DNA from: Sphingomicrobium marinum | GTDB lineage: Bacteria > Pseudomonadota > Alphaproteobacteria > Sphingomonadales > Sphingomonadaceae | Direction: 5' to 3' | NCBI RefSeq assembly: GCF_026157105.1 | Contig: NZ_JANPVQ010000001.1 | Coordinates: 117,501 to 181,500, forward strand | Length of the DNA: 64,000 nucleotides | In this document: one piece after another, positions 1 through 9,293 of the stretch | Numbering within the stretch: the first letter of the stretch is position 1 | How the letters are laid out: every line of letters starts with the position of its first letter | The notes under the pieces: model-generated | Told to the model about the DNA's origin: nothing | Database searches by the model: none | The model's input: only the letters and a program-made list of their open reading frames with translations | Translations under genes and position numbers: made by a program

Positions 1-1232
1 GCGGGTTCGAAGATGACGACATTGCCGGCAGGAAGCGGCTCGCCGAGCCCCTCCTTCTTGAGATTCTGGCTGCGCAGGACAATCGAGGCGCTCGAACGCT
101 CTTCGTCCCAGGTCAGTCCATTGAGACGAAAGCGATGCACTCGCTCGACATCGACCTCGCTCTTGGTGAGGAACGCGATCTGCTTCTGCCCGCTCGCCGC
201 GACCGTCACGCGTTCGGGCACACGATACAGTTTAAGATCAGCGAGATCTTCCTGCCGCGCCTGCATTGCGACGCGTGACCCGGTGACCATGATATCCGCA
301 GACTCCATCATCGTTGCCGGCGGCGGCGGTGCCGGGACGCAGGCCTCGTTGGCAAGTATGACTGACCCATCGGGGCAAGTCTGTGTACCGGGAGGCGGCG
401 GAGGCGGCGGGGGTGGCGGAGGCGCCAGCTTCGGAAAACAGTTGAGCCGGATCGACGGCGCGCTCACGCCCGGCGACCGCTCGTCCTCGCGATTGGGTTC
501 GCCCGCCACGGCCAGCAATTCCGCGCCCTCGAAACTCTCGCTGTTGAGGTTACCCACGGTCATCCACGCGAACAGGCTCATCGTTTCGCCATCGGGATCG
601 AGCTGCACCACATAATTGGCATCCCAGTCGAACTGGCTCGCCAAATAAGAGAGCTGGACACGCGCCGTCACGGGCGCGGGCAGGTTAGTGCGGATCGACA
701 GGGCCGGTTTCGCCGACAGGCCCGCGGGAATCTCGTTATAGATGATGGTCTCGTTAAGCCCCGTGCACTGATAGGCCTCGAACCCTGCCACAGTTTGCAG
801 CACGACATCGTCCGGCCCCGCTCGGATGATGGCTTCCTCGACGGTCGCTTCGCCCGTCACCGGGTTGGTGCGGCGGATCGACACCTGCTGGCCAAGCGCG
901 CCGCCAAGTAGCGCGCCAGGGGTCAGAACGCGGGCATCATAATTCTTTTCGTCGGGCAGGCCCGGCAATCCCGACAGGATGACGCTTTGCGGAAAAATGT
1001 TGCCCGCCACGCCTTCGAACCGCACGTCCGCCGGCCCTGCCGGAATAGTGATCGTGCGCGTCTCGGTGACGAGCGCGAAGCCCCCCAGCCAGTTCGCGTT
1101 CATGGCCTCGCCCGGTTCGCGATCATTGTTGCGATAGATCGCGACCGACACGTCCTCGGCCTGCGGCGACACCACGACGGGTTGCGCGCCCGCCACTGCG
1201 GGTATCAAGGCTAAAAGAGCGGCAAGGCGCAT
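1..1232 (-). CDS. Exported DUF4139-family protein (3' end outside window)
   Basis: The reading frame is open from an ATG at 1232 down to base 1, so about 410 residues are visible and the C-terminus lies outside the window. A signal peptide is seen (MRLAALLALIPAVAGA, cleavage before QP), so the protein is probably periplasmic or surface exposed. The middle resembles DUF4139 proteins, including a YLASQFDWDANYVVQLD-like segment that aligns with the neighbour. It differs from the neighbour by a long proline run (about bases 377-425), a Cys-containing stretch and a DIMVTGSRV motif that is common in sphingomonad surface and TonB-linked proteins. Its ATG overlaps the stop of the upstream paralogue by one base (TAATG), so the two are probably translated together. 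The biochemical function of DUF4139 is unknown. Confidence 0.75.
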   Translation of the reverse strand, partial: MRLAALLALIPAVAGAQPVVVSPQAEDVSVAIYRNNDREPGEAMNANWLGGFALVTETRTITIPAGPADVRFEGVAGNIFPQSVILSGLPGLPDEKNYDARVLTPGALLGGALGQQVSIRRTNPVTGEATVEEAIIRAGPDDVVLQTVAGFEAYQCTGLNETIIYNEIPAGLSAKPALSIRTNLPAPVTARVQLSYLASQFDWDANYVVQLDPDGETMSLFAWMTVGNLNSESFEGAELLAVAGEPNREDERSPGVSAPSIRLNCFPKLAPPPPPPPPPPPGTQTCPDGSVILANEACVPAPPPPATMMESADIMVTGSRVAMQARQEDLADLKLYRVPERVTVAASGQKQIAFLTKSEVDVERVHRFRLNGLTWDEERSSASIVLRSQNLKKEGLGEPLPAGNVVIFEP

Positions 1233-2698
1233 TAGAACGGGGTCGCGTAGGTGACGGTCAGCACCGTCTCTCCCTCGGCCGCGACGGGCACTTCATAGAG
1301 CCGCTGGTCGACATTGCGCTGCGTCCCCGGGAGCGACTCGTTGACGATGCGGACATCGCGCCACCAGCCGCCTAGGCCCGCCTGCAACAGGTCGACGGTG
1401 ACGGCCTCGGGCCGCGCATTCGTGATCGTGTAGCGCATCGTGGTCTTGTAGTAGCGCAGCGTGCGATCGACGCGGATTTCGCGCACCTGCCCATCTTCAT
1501 GAATACGGTAGCGGCGATAGGTCTCCCATTCGTCCGACGAGATGACCTCGCGGCTGACCACCTGGCTTTGCACCTGGACGTCGAACGCTTCGCCGGTGCG
1601 TAGCGCTAGTTCGCTGCCCATCGGCGTGTGGTCGATCTGGCTGGCGCCAATGAATTGGGGTTGGCCTTGCGTGTCGCGCATATAGACGCGCACCGTCCCG
1701 GCAGGAAGCTGGTCGCCCAACCCGCCGCTTGAGCTGTTGTCGAACTTGATGACCGAAAAGGCGCTCTGCGGCTGGTCCATGCTCATCCGCCACGGCACCG
1801 TAAATTCGTATCGTTTTTCGGCGCGCGCGCCCTGCACATCGAGGAAACTGACCTGCTTGGTCTGCGCGTTGGCGACCGTCGTGCGGTTTTCGAGCGGGTA
1901 GAGATAGAAGTCACCGAGCCGCTCTCGATCACCCGCTTCGGTGCCCGGGCGCCCGGGGTTGGAGCGCGGCATCCCGCGTCGCATCTGCTCGTTCTGGTTC
2001 ATGTCGCCCGCCACCATCAGCACATTGGCGTTATGGAAGGTGGTGCCCGTATTGTTGGTGAGCGTGATCCAGCCCTGCACGTCGATCGCGTTGGCGCGCT
2101 CGTCGAACAAGGCGACATAATCGGCGCTCCAGCCAAGGCCCGGCGTGAGGTACCGGATCTGCGTCGGGCGGCGTCCTGAACGGTCGCTTTCCACCGTCAC
2201 CGACAAGGTCGGGCGAGCGCGTAGGTTGGGTGGGACGCGGTCGAAGATCACCCGCGTGGGGAGATTGTCGTCGCGCAGTATCTCGATGCGATCGCCAATC
2301 TGCAGGACGACGCCCTGATTGGCGCTCAGTACGGTGGCGCGTTCGCGCGTTTCCCCGCCCGTTGCCGGATTGATGCGAACGATGGTGATGGTCTGGCCCA
2401 CCGCCTTCTCGATCAGCTTGCGCGGGGTCAGCAGGTCATAGTCGAAATTCTGTTCGACGATCGCGGTACCGGGCGCGGCAAAACTGACCGTCTCGGCCCT
2501 GATCTGCGCCGAAACATCGGGAAACTCCTGACGGCTGCGACCTGCGGGGAACGACAGTTGCCGAACATCGCTCACCAGCGCGACATTTCCATTGTAGATT
2601 GTCAGCGAGACATCGCCTTGCGCACTTTCATCCTGTGCGCTTGCTGGCGCTGCCAACACTGCAAACGCCGCGATCATGATGCCCTTTTTAAAACGCAC
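1232..2698 (-). CDS. Exported DUF4139 domain protein
   Basis: This encodes 488 residues from a GTG at 2698 that is preceded by AAGGGGA at a good distance. The frame stays open further upstream, but only this start gives a clean signal peptide (VRFKKGIMIAAFAVLAAPASA). The mature protein begins QDESAQGDVSLTIYNGNVAL and carries a C-terminal DUF4139 region, with segments such as RYLTPGLGWSADYVALFDE and GWITLTNNTGTTFHNANVL. The family is annotated only by domain, sometimes as mucoidy-inhibitor-like; no enzymatic motif is visible. It is the first gene of a two-paralogue operon that is divergent from the type II secretion operon. Export is well supported; a link to secretion is only suggested by position. 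Confidence 0.8.
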   Translation of the reverse strand: MRFKKGIMIAAFAVLAAPASAQDESAQGDVSLTIYNGNVALVSDVRQLSFPAGRSRQEFPDVSAQIRAETVSFAAPGTAIVEQNFDYDLLTPRKLIEKAVGQTITIVRINPATGGETRERATVLSANQGVVLQIGDRIEILRDDNLPTRVIFDRVPPNLRARPTLSVTVESDRSGRRPTQIRYLTPGLGWSADYVALFDERANAIDVQGWITLTNNTGTTFHNANVLMVAGDMNQNEQMRRGMPRSNPGRPGTEAGDRERLGDFYLYPLENRTTVANAQTKQVSFLDVQGARAEKRYEFTVPWRMSMDQPQSAFSVIKFDNSSSGGLGDQLPAGTVRVYMRDTQGQPQFIGASQIDHTPMGSELALRTGEAFDVQVQSQVVSREVISSDEWETYRRYRIHEDGQVREIRVDRTLRYYKTTMRYTITNARPEAVTVDLLQAGLGGWWRDVRIVNESLPGTQRNVDQRLYEVPVAAEGETVLTVTYATPF

Positions 2699-2891
2699 GG
2701 ATATTCCCCTTCTGAGGCGAAACAGCCTGACGCCGTCATGTATCATGTCAATAACCGATGAACCACGGGTGAGCGGGAAATGGCCGCGTGCTCTCATATA
2801 CCAGCCTATCGCTGCGACGCGCTTCGCGGTTCTCGTGCAACTGCATGTCATTGGTTGCGACACGCCATGAAATCGCTACGATCATTCGATG

Positions 2892-2905
2892 TCCGCATAT
2901 GCGGA
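2892..2905. promoter_or_regulatory. Perfect 14-bp palindrome, candidate operator
   Basis: The sequence TCCGCATATGCGGA reads the same on both strands and sits in the AT-richer part of the divergent spacer. No regulator can be assigned from sequence alone. Confidence 0.4.
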
Positions 2906-2934
2906 TAGAAAATTTCCATTTGTTCACAGAATCT

Positions 2935-2952
2935 TGTGTCAGATTTGACACA
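2935..2952. promoter_or_regulatory. Inverted repeat TGTGTCA-N4-TGACACA, candidate operator
   Basis: Seven-base arms flank a GATT spacer. The right arm overlaps a TTGACA that could act as the -35 of gspC, so a bound dimer would block or tune that promoter. Three further GTCAC(A) half-site copies lie downstream at 2975-2980, 2997-3002 and 3006-3010. Confidence 0.4.
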
Positions 2953-3045
2953 TGGCCTTACGTGCAATTTTTCTGTCACAATTTAGTCTTTACTTCGTCA
3001 CATAGGTCACTCAAGCCTGTGTTCTAGGCGAAGCATTGGGGAATC

Positions 3046-3864
3046 ATGGGCTGGGTCGTTATTCGACAATTCCCGTTCGGGGAAAGGGTGCCGTTTGCGG
3101 TGTGGGCACCGCTTGCCCTGCGCACCCTGCTCATTGCCATCCTTGCCGTGTTACTGGCGCGGCTGTTGTGGGTCAGCATTACTCCAGTCTTCCCGCTTGG
3201 CGATTACAAGATGGCGCCCGGCCAGGTGCCGGCACCCGCGATCCGCAGCGTGCTGCTGGGCGGGGTCGATCCGTTCGATGGCGGCGCCACCTCCATGGCC
3301 ACGAGCAATGTTACCAGCCTCGATCTCGAATTGTTCGGCATCCGGCAGAACCTTGGATCAGGCAGCGGCGCCGCAATAATTGGGACGCCTGATGGCCAAC
3401 AGATCAACGTGCAGGTCGGTCGGGAAATCATTCCCGGCGCGGTCCTCGCCGCCGTTGCCTTCGACCATGTCGTCATCGACCGAGGCGGGATCGAAGAGCG
3501 GCTCTATCTCGATGAATCGCAGCCGACATCGCTCGTCGCTCCGGACACGGCGCCAGCCGCCGCTGCTGCGAACAATGCCCCAACGGTGAGTGCCGCAACG
3601 CTGGATCAGGCGGTGCGGCTGACGCCGCGCATGCGCGGCAATGCGGTGACCGGCATCAATGTCGCGCCGGGCCCCGACAGCGCGATGTTCAGCTCGCTCG
3701 GCCTGCGCCCCAGCGATGTCATCGTCCAGATCAACGGCGTGTCTGTCACCGACGCGTCCGACCTCGAACAACTCCGGCGCGAGCTTCGCCCCGGTGCGCG
3801 CCTGACCCTTGGGGTCGAGCGCGGCGCCGACATGCTGCCCGTCGTCGTAACCATCCCCCAGTAG
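3046..3864 (+). CDS. gspC: Type II secretion system protein GspC
   Basis: GspC (272 residues) is the inner-membrane component that links the cytoplasmic-membrane assembly platform to the secretin. There is a short cytoplasmic N-terminus, one membrane helix at about residues 21-45 (APLALRTLLIAILAVLLARL), a periplasmic homology region at about 75-150 that in the family contacts the secretin N0 domain, and a C-terminal PDZ domain at about 185-270 with SSLGLRPSDVIVQINGVSV. A PDZ rather than a coiled coil is the form thought to take part in substrate choice. It is the first gene of the operon and ends 8 bases before gspD. Start ATG is preceded by GGGGA. Confidence 0.92.
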   Translation: MGWVVIRQFPFGERVPFAVWAPLALRTLLIAILAVLLARLLWVSITPVFPLGDYKMAPGQVPAPAIRSVLLGGVDPFDGGATSMATSNVTSLDLELFGIRQNLGSGSGAAIIGTPDGQQINVQVGREIIPGAVLAAVAFDHVVIDRGGIEERLYLDESQPTSLVAPDTAPAAAAANNAPTVSAATLDQAVRLTPRMRGNAVTGINVAPGPDSAMFSSLGLRPSDVIVQINGVSVTDASDLEQLRRELRPGARLTLGVERGADMLPVVVTIPQ

Positions 3865-3872
3865 GAAGTCGC

Positions 3873-6008
3873 ATGAAGAAGACCACAATTCTGTTGAGCG
3901 CGCTCGCCCTTGCGATGGCTCCGGCCATGGCGAGCGCCCAATATACGATCAACATGCGCGATGCCGACGTACGCGCCTTTGTAGACGATGCGGCGCAGGT
4001 GACGGGGCTGACCTTCATCGTCGATGGGCGGGTCAACCAGAAGATCAGCGTGACCACCACGCGGCCCCTGTCGCGGTCGGAATATTTCGAGGTGTTTTTG
4101 TCGACGCTGCGCGCCAACGGTCTCGTCGCGATCCCCATCCAGGGCGGCTATCGTATCCAGCCGGTGCAGGGCGCGGCGAGCGAACCCAGCCGCGTGTCGC
4201 AGGGTTCCAATGTCGGCAACCAGTTCGTTACCGAGATCTTCCGGCTGCGCACCACCGACGCGGCGGGCGCGGTGGAAACGCTGCGCCCGCTGATCAGCCC
4301 GCAAGGCTCGATCACCGCGAACCGCAACGCCAATAGCCTGGTCGTGGTTGATTTTGCCGACAATATCGGGCGCATCCGCGCGTTGCTGCAGCGGATCGAT
4401 ATCGACAATACGGCGAGCGATATCGTCTACCTCAGGAATAGCGGCGCGCGCGAGATTGCAACCTCGCTAACGCAGATCATCGGCGGCGGCGATGGGCAGG
4501 GGGCGCCGGTAACCGTCAGCGCGATCGACAGCTCGAACGCGCTTCTCTTGCGCGGGCAGGTCGACGCGGTGGCGCGCTTCGCCGCAATCGCACGGCGGCT
4601 CGATGAAGCCGCGCAGGGTGGCAGCGAAATCCGCGTCTACTGGCTGGAACATGCCGACGCCGAACAACTCCTCCCCGTGCTCCAGCAATTGCTCGGCCAG
4701 CCTGTGACCGCCGTGTCGAGCGAGCCTGCATTCATCCGGCAGGATATTGGCGAGGAAGGCACCATTCGCGCACCAGCACCGGCCCCCGCGCAGGCCATGG
4801 GCGGCAGCGCGCAGAATAACGGGATCGTGCGCTACGGCCCTAAGGTCGTCACGCGCTATCCCGGCACCAACGCGCTCGTGATTGCCGCCAACGCCGACGT
4901 GCAGCGCCAGGTCGGCGAAGTCATCCGTCAGCTCGATACGCGCCGCGAACAGGTGCTGGTCGAGGCGATCATCGTCGAGATTGGCAACAACGCCGCCAAG
5001 CAGTTGGGCGTCCAGTTCCTGCTCGGCAGCGAGAATGGGCCTTTCTCGGCGACCAACTATTCGAACGCCCAGCCCAACATTCTCGCGGTCGGGGGCGCGA
5101 TCGCCAATTACGAACTCAGCCGCGAAACCGCGGTCAGCGACGATGGCGTCGTTACCTCGACCTTCGACAGCCCGCTGGGCGACACGATCACCGACGTCGC
5201 CGTCGGCTCGGTGCTCAACACCACCGGTCTCATCACCGGCGGACTGACGACGGTCGGCGATGCGGTGTTTGGCGCCATCATCAACGCCGTCCAGTCCGAC
5301 ACCGAAAGCAATGTGCTCTCCACACCTTCGATCATGACATTGGACAACCAGGAAGCGCAGATGCTGGTCGGGCAGGAGGTGCCGATCACCACGGGCGAAG
5401 CGCTGTCGGACAATTTCGACAACGCTTTTCGCACGGTCGAACGGCAAAATGTCGGCATCCAGCTCGATGTCAAACCACAGATCAATTCTTCTGGGTCGAT
5501 CAAGTTGTTCCTGCGCCAGGAAGTCTCGTCGGTCGCTGGCCCCGTGGCCCGCGGTTCGGCCGATCTCATCATCAACAAGCGCGAATTCAAGACCGTCCTG
5601 ACGGTGGACGACGGCGACATCCTCGCCATCGGCGGCCTGCTCGACGACAACGAGCGCGCCACGATCGAGAAGATCCCACTACTGGGCGACATCCCGATCC
5701 TCGGCGAACTGTTCAAATCGCGATCGCGTTCGCGGTCGAAGACCAACCTCATGGTCTTCATTCGCCCGACCATCATCCGCACGCGCGAAGAGGCGTTGGC
5801 GCATACGGCGCAACGCTACGGCTATATTCGCGGCGCGCAGCTGGCCCGCAATCCAAATGTCGAACCGTCGATCGACAGCCTCGTGCGCGATTATCTTGGC
5901 ACCACCCCACCGGCGCCGTTGCCGCTGGCCCCGGGCGACATGGTTGTTCGCCCTGTCCAGACCGTACCCGTCGCACCCGCCCCGCAGCCTGAGGAGGACA
6001 TGCAATGA
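3873..6008 (+). CDS. gspD: Type II secretion system secretin GspD
   Basis: This 711-residue protein forms the outer-membrane ring through which folded proteins leave the cell. It has a signal peptide (MKKTTILLSALALAMAPAMASA), an N0 domain at about 25-95 (INMRDADVRAFVDDAAQVTG), repeated N1-N3 modules, and the C-terminal secretin domain with the family signature around VGQEVPITTGEAL and LAIGGLLDDNERATIEKIP. A Pro-rich tail of about 40 residues follows the last barrel region; it could be the pilotin-binding S-domain or replace it, since no pilotin gene is nearby. AGGAAG precedes the ATG. The stop overlaps the gspE start in ATGA. Confidence 0.95.
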   Translation: MKKTTILLSALALAMAPAMASAQYTINMRDADVRAFVDDAAQVTGLTFIVDGRVNQKISVTTTRPLSRSEYFEVFLSTLRANGLVAIPIQGGYRIQPVQGAASEPSRVSQGSNVGNQFVTEIFRLRTTDAAGAVETLRPLISPQGSITANRNANSLVVVDFADNIGRIRALLQRIDIDNTASDIVYLRNSGAREIATSLTQIIGGGDGQGAPVTVSAIDSSNALLLRGQVDAVARFAAIARRLDEAAQGGSEIRVYWLEHADAEQLLPVLQQLLGQPVTAVSSEPAFIRQDIGEEGTIRAPAPAPAQAMGGSAQNNGIVRYGPKVVTRYPGTNALVIAANADVQRQVGEVIRQLDTRREQVLVEAIIVEIGNNAAKQLGVQFLLGSENGPFSATNYSNAQPNILAVGGAIANYELSRETAVSDDGVVTSTFDSPLGDTITDVAVGSVLNTTGLITGGLTTVGDAVFGAIINAVQSDTESNVLSTPSIMTLDNQEAQMLVGQEVPITTGEALSDNFDNAFRTVERQNVGIQLDVKPQINSSGSIKLFLRQEVSSVAGPVARGSADLIINKREFKTVLTVDDGDILAIGGLLDDNERATIEKIPLLGDIPILGELFKSRSRSRSKTNLMVFIRPTIIRTREEALAHTAQRYGYIRGAQLARNPNVEPSIDSLVRDYLGTTPPAPLPLAPGDMVVRPVQTVPVAPAPQPEEDMQ

Positions 6009-7609
6009 TGATCATCCGTCGCGGCAACAAGGATCCGATCGATGAACCGGGCGAGCTGAAGTTCGGCGATCCCGCAGCGCGCGAAAAGGTCGTGCTGGCC
6101 GCGCCCGCAATCGGCGATCATCCGGCGAGCCAGCTGCTCGACATTCCCTATAATTTCGCGCGCGAAAACGGCGTCGTTATCAAGCCTGAAGATGGCGAGA
6201 AGCTGACCGTTGCAATCCGCGAAGACGCCGATCCGACGGTGCTCGTCGAAGTGCGCCGCCACCTCAATCGCAGCTTCGATGTCGACTTCGTCAACGACGG
6301 CGAATTCAACCGCCTGCTGTCGACCCGCTACGCGGTCGATGGCGCGGGCGCGCTGGCCGGCGAGATTGGCGGCAGCGACCTCGATGCGCTGGCCGACGGT
6401 ATTCCCACCGCCGAAGACCTCCTCGAAAGCGCCGACGATGCTCCGGCCATTCGCCTCATCAACGGCATCATCGCAGAAGCTGTGCGCCTTGGTGTCTCCG
6501 ACATCCATATCGAGCCTTACGAGCAGGCGCTGGTCGTGCGGCTGCGCGTCGACGGTGTGCTCAAGGAACATCTGCGCATGCCCGCGCACGTCGCCCCGGT
6601 GGTGGTCAGCCGTATCAAGGTCATGGCGCGGCTCGACATTGCCGAGCGGCGCGTGCCGCAGGACGGTCGCATCAGCCTCAAGCTTGGCGGCAAGCAGCTC
6701 GATGTGCGTGTTTCCACACTGCCCAGCCGCGGCGGGGAGCGGGTGGTCATGCGTATTCTCGACAAGGATCAAGCCGGCCTGTCGATGGATGTGCTGGGCA
6801 TTTCGGGCGTTGCCGACAAGGTACTGCGCGAAGCGCTATCCGAACCCAACGGCATCATCCTCGTTACCGGCCCGACCGGCTCGGGCAAGACGACGACGCT
6901 CTACGCCTGCCTCCAGCAGCTCAACGATGGCGAGCGAAATATCCTGACCGTCGAAGACCCGGTCGAATATGCGATCGACGGCATCGGCCAGACGCAGGTC
7001 GACAGCAAGGTTGGCATGACCTTCGCCAATGGATTGCGCGCAATCCTGCGCCAGGATCCCGATGTCGTGATGGTCGGCGAAATTCGCGACCGCGAAACCG
7101 CCGATATCGCCATCCAGTCCTCGCTCACCGGTCACCTCGTCTTGTCGACCGTCCATACCAATGACGCCATCGGCGCGATCACGCGCCTGCGCGATATGCG
7201 GATCGAGCCCTTCCTGATCGCCTCGTCCTTGCGCGCGGTGATTGCGCAGCGGCTGGTCCGCCGCCTGTGCCATGAATGCCGCGAAGAAGTGCCCGCTGAT
7301 CGCGGCGTCGCGGCGCTCCTCGGTTTCGATGAAGGCGAAACCATCTACCGTGCGGCAGGCTGCGATGCTTGCGGGCGCACCGGCTTCAAGGGCCGCATCG
7401 GCGTTTTCGAAGCAGTCAAGGTCGACCCGACCATCCGCCGGCTGATTTCCGATGGCGGTGATGAAGCAGTCATCGCGCGGCACGCCTTCCTCAACAGCCC
7501 GAACCTTGGTTCGGCCGCGCGGGCGCTGGTGCGTGCGGGCGAAACGACGCCCGAAGAGGCCATCCGGATTTCGCGCCACGAGGCCGAAGACGAGGTCGAT
7601 GCCGCCTGA
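6005..7609 (+). CDS. gspE: Type II secretion ATPase GspE
   Basis: The 534-residue cytoplasmic hexameric ATPase powers pseudopilus assembly. Seen are the N1E-like domain, the Walker A motif GPTGSGKTTTL at about residue 288, the Walker B region DPDVVMVGEIRD at about 350 and the His box around GHLVLSTVHTNDA. A four-cysteine zinc module (Cys 422, 425, 453, 456) is typical of GspE and separates it from retraction ATPases such as PilT. It starts inside the gspD stop (ATGA) and its last codons overlap the gspF start. Confidence 0.95.
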   Translation: MMIIRRGNKDPIDEPGELKFGDPAAREKVVLAAPAIGDHPASQLLDIPYNFARENGVVIKPEDGEKLTVAIREDADPTVLVEVRRHLNRSFDVDFVNDGEFNRLLSTRYAVDGAGALAGEIGGSDLDALADGIPTAEDLLESADDAPAIRLINGIIAEAVRLGVSDIHIEPYEQALVVRLRVDGVLKEHLRMPAHVAPVVVSRIKVMARLDIAERRVPQDGRISLKLGGKQLDVRVSTLPSRGGERVVMRILDKDQAGLSMDVLGISGVADKVLREALSEPNGIILVTGPTGSGKTTTLYACLQQLNDGERNILTVEDPVEYAIDGIGQTQVDSKVGMTFANGLRAILRQDPDVVMVGEIRDRETADIAIQSSLTGHLVLSTVHTNDAIGAITRLRDMRIEPFLIASSLRAVIAQRLVRRLCHECREEVPADRGVAALLGFDEGETIYRAAGCDACGRTGFKGRIGVFEAVKVDPTIRRLISDGGDEAVIARHAFLNSPNLGSAARALVRAGETTPEEAIRISRHEAEDEVDAA

Positions 7610-8828
7610 TTTCGCCTATCTCGCCGTCGATCCCAAGGGTCGGGAGAAACGCGGCAAGGTGCAAGCGGGCACGGCCGATGATGCACGCGCGCGATTGGCG
7701 ACGCGCAAGTTGCAGGCCGTCAGCGTCACGCCGGTGGCCAACGATGCGAACGCACCGGGGCGCAAAGCCGGCAGCCTGATCGACCGCACGCCCAGGCTCA
7801 GTGCCAAGCAGCGCACCTTGTTCACGCGCCAGTTGACGACGCTGATCAAGGTGTCGCCCGTCGAGGAGGCGCTGCGCACGATCGCCCGGCAGAGCGAGAA
7901 GGATCATGCCAAGGCGATCGTGACGAAGGTCGCCGACGGCGTGGTCGAAGGCCGCCGCCTGGCCGACGCGATGGCGCTCGAACCCAAAAGCTTCGACCCG
8001 CTTTACCGCGCCATGGTGGCCTCGGGCGAACGCTCGGGTACGCTGCCCCAACAGCTGGAACGCGTAGCCAACCTGCTCGAACGGCAGGCGGCGATGCGCG
8101 GCAAGCTGGTAAGCGCGCTGGCCTACCCTGCGGTGCTCACCATCGTCGCCATCGGCGTCGTCGCTGCCTTGATGATCGCGGTGGTGCCCAAGGTGGTCGA
8201 ACAATTCCAGGATGTCGGCCAACAATTGCCGCTCCTCACCCGCGTCGTCATCGCGATCAGCGAATTTCTCGCCGCCTGGTGGTGGCTACTCGCGATTGTC
8301 ATCGCAGCGGCCATCGGCGGCTTGATCGCCGCGCTGCGCAATGAAGGGCGCCGCCTCGCGTTCGATCGCTGGCTGCTGCGCCTGCCCTTGTTCGGACGCC
8401 TTCTGCGCGACCTCAATGCAGCGCGCATCGCGCGCACGCTCGCCACCATGGTCGACGCGCGCCTGCCGCTGGTCGACGGGCTCCAGCTGACCGCGCCGAC
8501 GGTCAAGAACCGCGCCCAGCGCGCCGCCATCCAGCAGATGGTCACCGAAATTCGCGGCGGCGGTAGCCTGTCGGGGGCGCTGCGACGCTCGGGCCTGTTC
8601 CCGCCGCTCCTCGTGCATCTCGCGGCCTCGGGCGAAAGCGCGGGCCAGCTCGGCGAGATGCTGGGGCAAGCCGCCGATTATCTCGAACGCGAGTTCGACA
8701 CTTTCACGTCGAGTGTGCTCAGCCTGCTCGAACCCGCCATTATCATCATCATGGGCGCGGTCGTTGCGACTATCGTGCTCGCCATCCTGATGCCCATCCT
8801 GCAACTCCAGTCGCTTATCGGAGCCTGA
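7599..8828 (+). CDS. gspF: Type II secretion inner-membrane platform protein GspF
   Basis: GspF (409 residues) is the polytopic protein that is thought to pass the motion of GspE to the pseudopilins. The ATG at 7599 lies inside the last codons of gspE and gives the expected N-terminus (MPPDFAYLAVDPKGREKRG); a longer frame from 7452 is spurious. Two T2SSF helical domains are each followed by hydrophobic segments, with three membrane helices at LVSALAYPAVLTIVAIGVVA, WWWLLAIVIAAAIGG and AIIIIMGAVVATIVLAILMP. Length matches the family. Only 3 bases separate it from gspG. Confidence 0.93.
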   Translation: MPPDFAYLAVDPKGREKRGKVQAGTADDARARLATRKLQAVSVTPVANDANAPGRKAGSLIDRTPRLSAKQRTLFTRQLTTLIKVSPVEEALRTIARQSEKDHAKAIVTKVADGVVEGRRLADAMALEPKSFDPLYRAMVASGERSGTLPQQLERVANLLERQAAMRGKLVSALAYPAVLTIVAIGVVAALMIAVVPKVVEQFQDVGQQLPLLTRVVIAISEFLAAWWWLLAIVIAAAIGGLIAALRNEGRRLAFDRWLLRLPLFGRLLRDLNAARIARTLATMVDARLPLVDGLQLTAPTVKNRAQRAAIQQMVTEIRGGGSLSGALRRSGLFPPLLVHLAASGESAGQLGEMLGQAADYLEREFDTFTSSVLSLLEPAIIIIMGAVVATIVLAILMPILQLQSLIGA

Positions 8829-8831
8829 CCA

Positions 8832-9284
8832 ATGACCAAGCCAAATCCGCAAAAGAAAAAGCCCAAAAAGAACGGCTTCACCCTCGTCGAACTGATGGTC
8901 GTGATCGTCATCATCGGGCTGCTTGGCACCGTGGTCGTCATCAACGTCCTGCCGAGCCTTGATCGCGCCAACGCCACCAAGGCGCAAACCGACATCAGCA
9001 CGCTGGAACAGGCGCTCGAGATGTATCGCCTCGACAATATGACCTACCCCAGCGCTGCCGACGGCCTCGAAGCGCTGGTGAGCCCGCCCGCAGGTCTCGC
9101 GCAGCCCGCCCGTTATCGCCAGGGCGGATACATCAAGACGCTGCCCAACGATCCGTGGGGACGTCCGTACCAATATGCGATGCCGGGCCGCGATGGCAGC
9201 GCGTTCGAAATCGTTTCGCTCGGATCCGATGGTGCGCCGGGCGGCGAAGGCGATGCCGCCGATATCTCCTCGAGCGACAGCTAG
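8832..9284 (+). CDS. gspG: Major pseudopilin GspG
   Basis: The 150-residue major subunit of the type II pseudopilus. The prepilin leader is a long basic stretch, with cleavage expected in NG^FTLVELMVV, leaving N-terminal Phe and Glu at +5. The C-terminal GSDGAPGGEGDAADI segment matches the calcium-binding loop that stabilises GspG. It would be processed by the prepilin peptidase encoded at the end of the same operon. The gene lies between gspF and the minor pseudopilin genes. Confidence 0.95.
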   Translation: MTKPNPQKKKPKKNGFTLVELMVVIVIIGLLGTVVVINVLPSLDRANATKAQTDISTLEQALEMYRLDNMTYPSAADGLEALVSPPAGLAQPARYRQGGYIKTLPNDPWGRPYQYAMPGRDGSAFEIVSLGSDGAPGGEGDAADISSSDS

Positions 9285-9293
9285 GGAGACTCC

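Larger units (their letters stand above)
2699..3045. promoter_or_regulatory. Divergent control region between DUF4139 pair and gsp operon
   Basis: No gene is seen in these 347 bases. The region is AT-richer than its flanks near 2880-3010. It holds a perfect 14-bp palindrome (2892-2905), a 7+7 inverted repeat (2935-2952) and three direct copies of GTCAC(A) at 2975, 2997 and 3006. A TTGACA at 2945-2950 could be a -35 element for gspC, but the matching -10 is weak. AAGGGGA near 2703 is the ribosome site of the minus-strand gene, and GGGGA just before 3046 serves gspC. Confidence 0.5.

Noticed and set aside
377-425. Tract of repeated GGC-like triplets
   Set aside because: It encodes the poly-proline linker of the minus-strand DUF4139 protein, so it is coding and not a separate repeat element.
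7452-7598. N-terminal extension of gspF
   Set aside because: It overlaps gspE in another frame; the conserved GspF start is ATG 7599.
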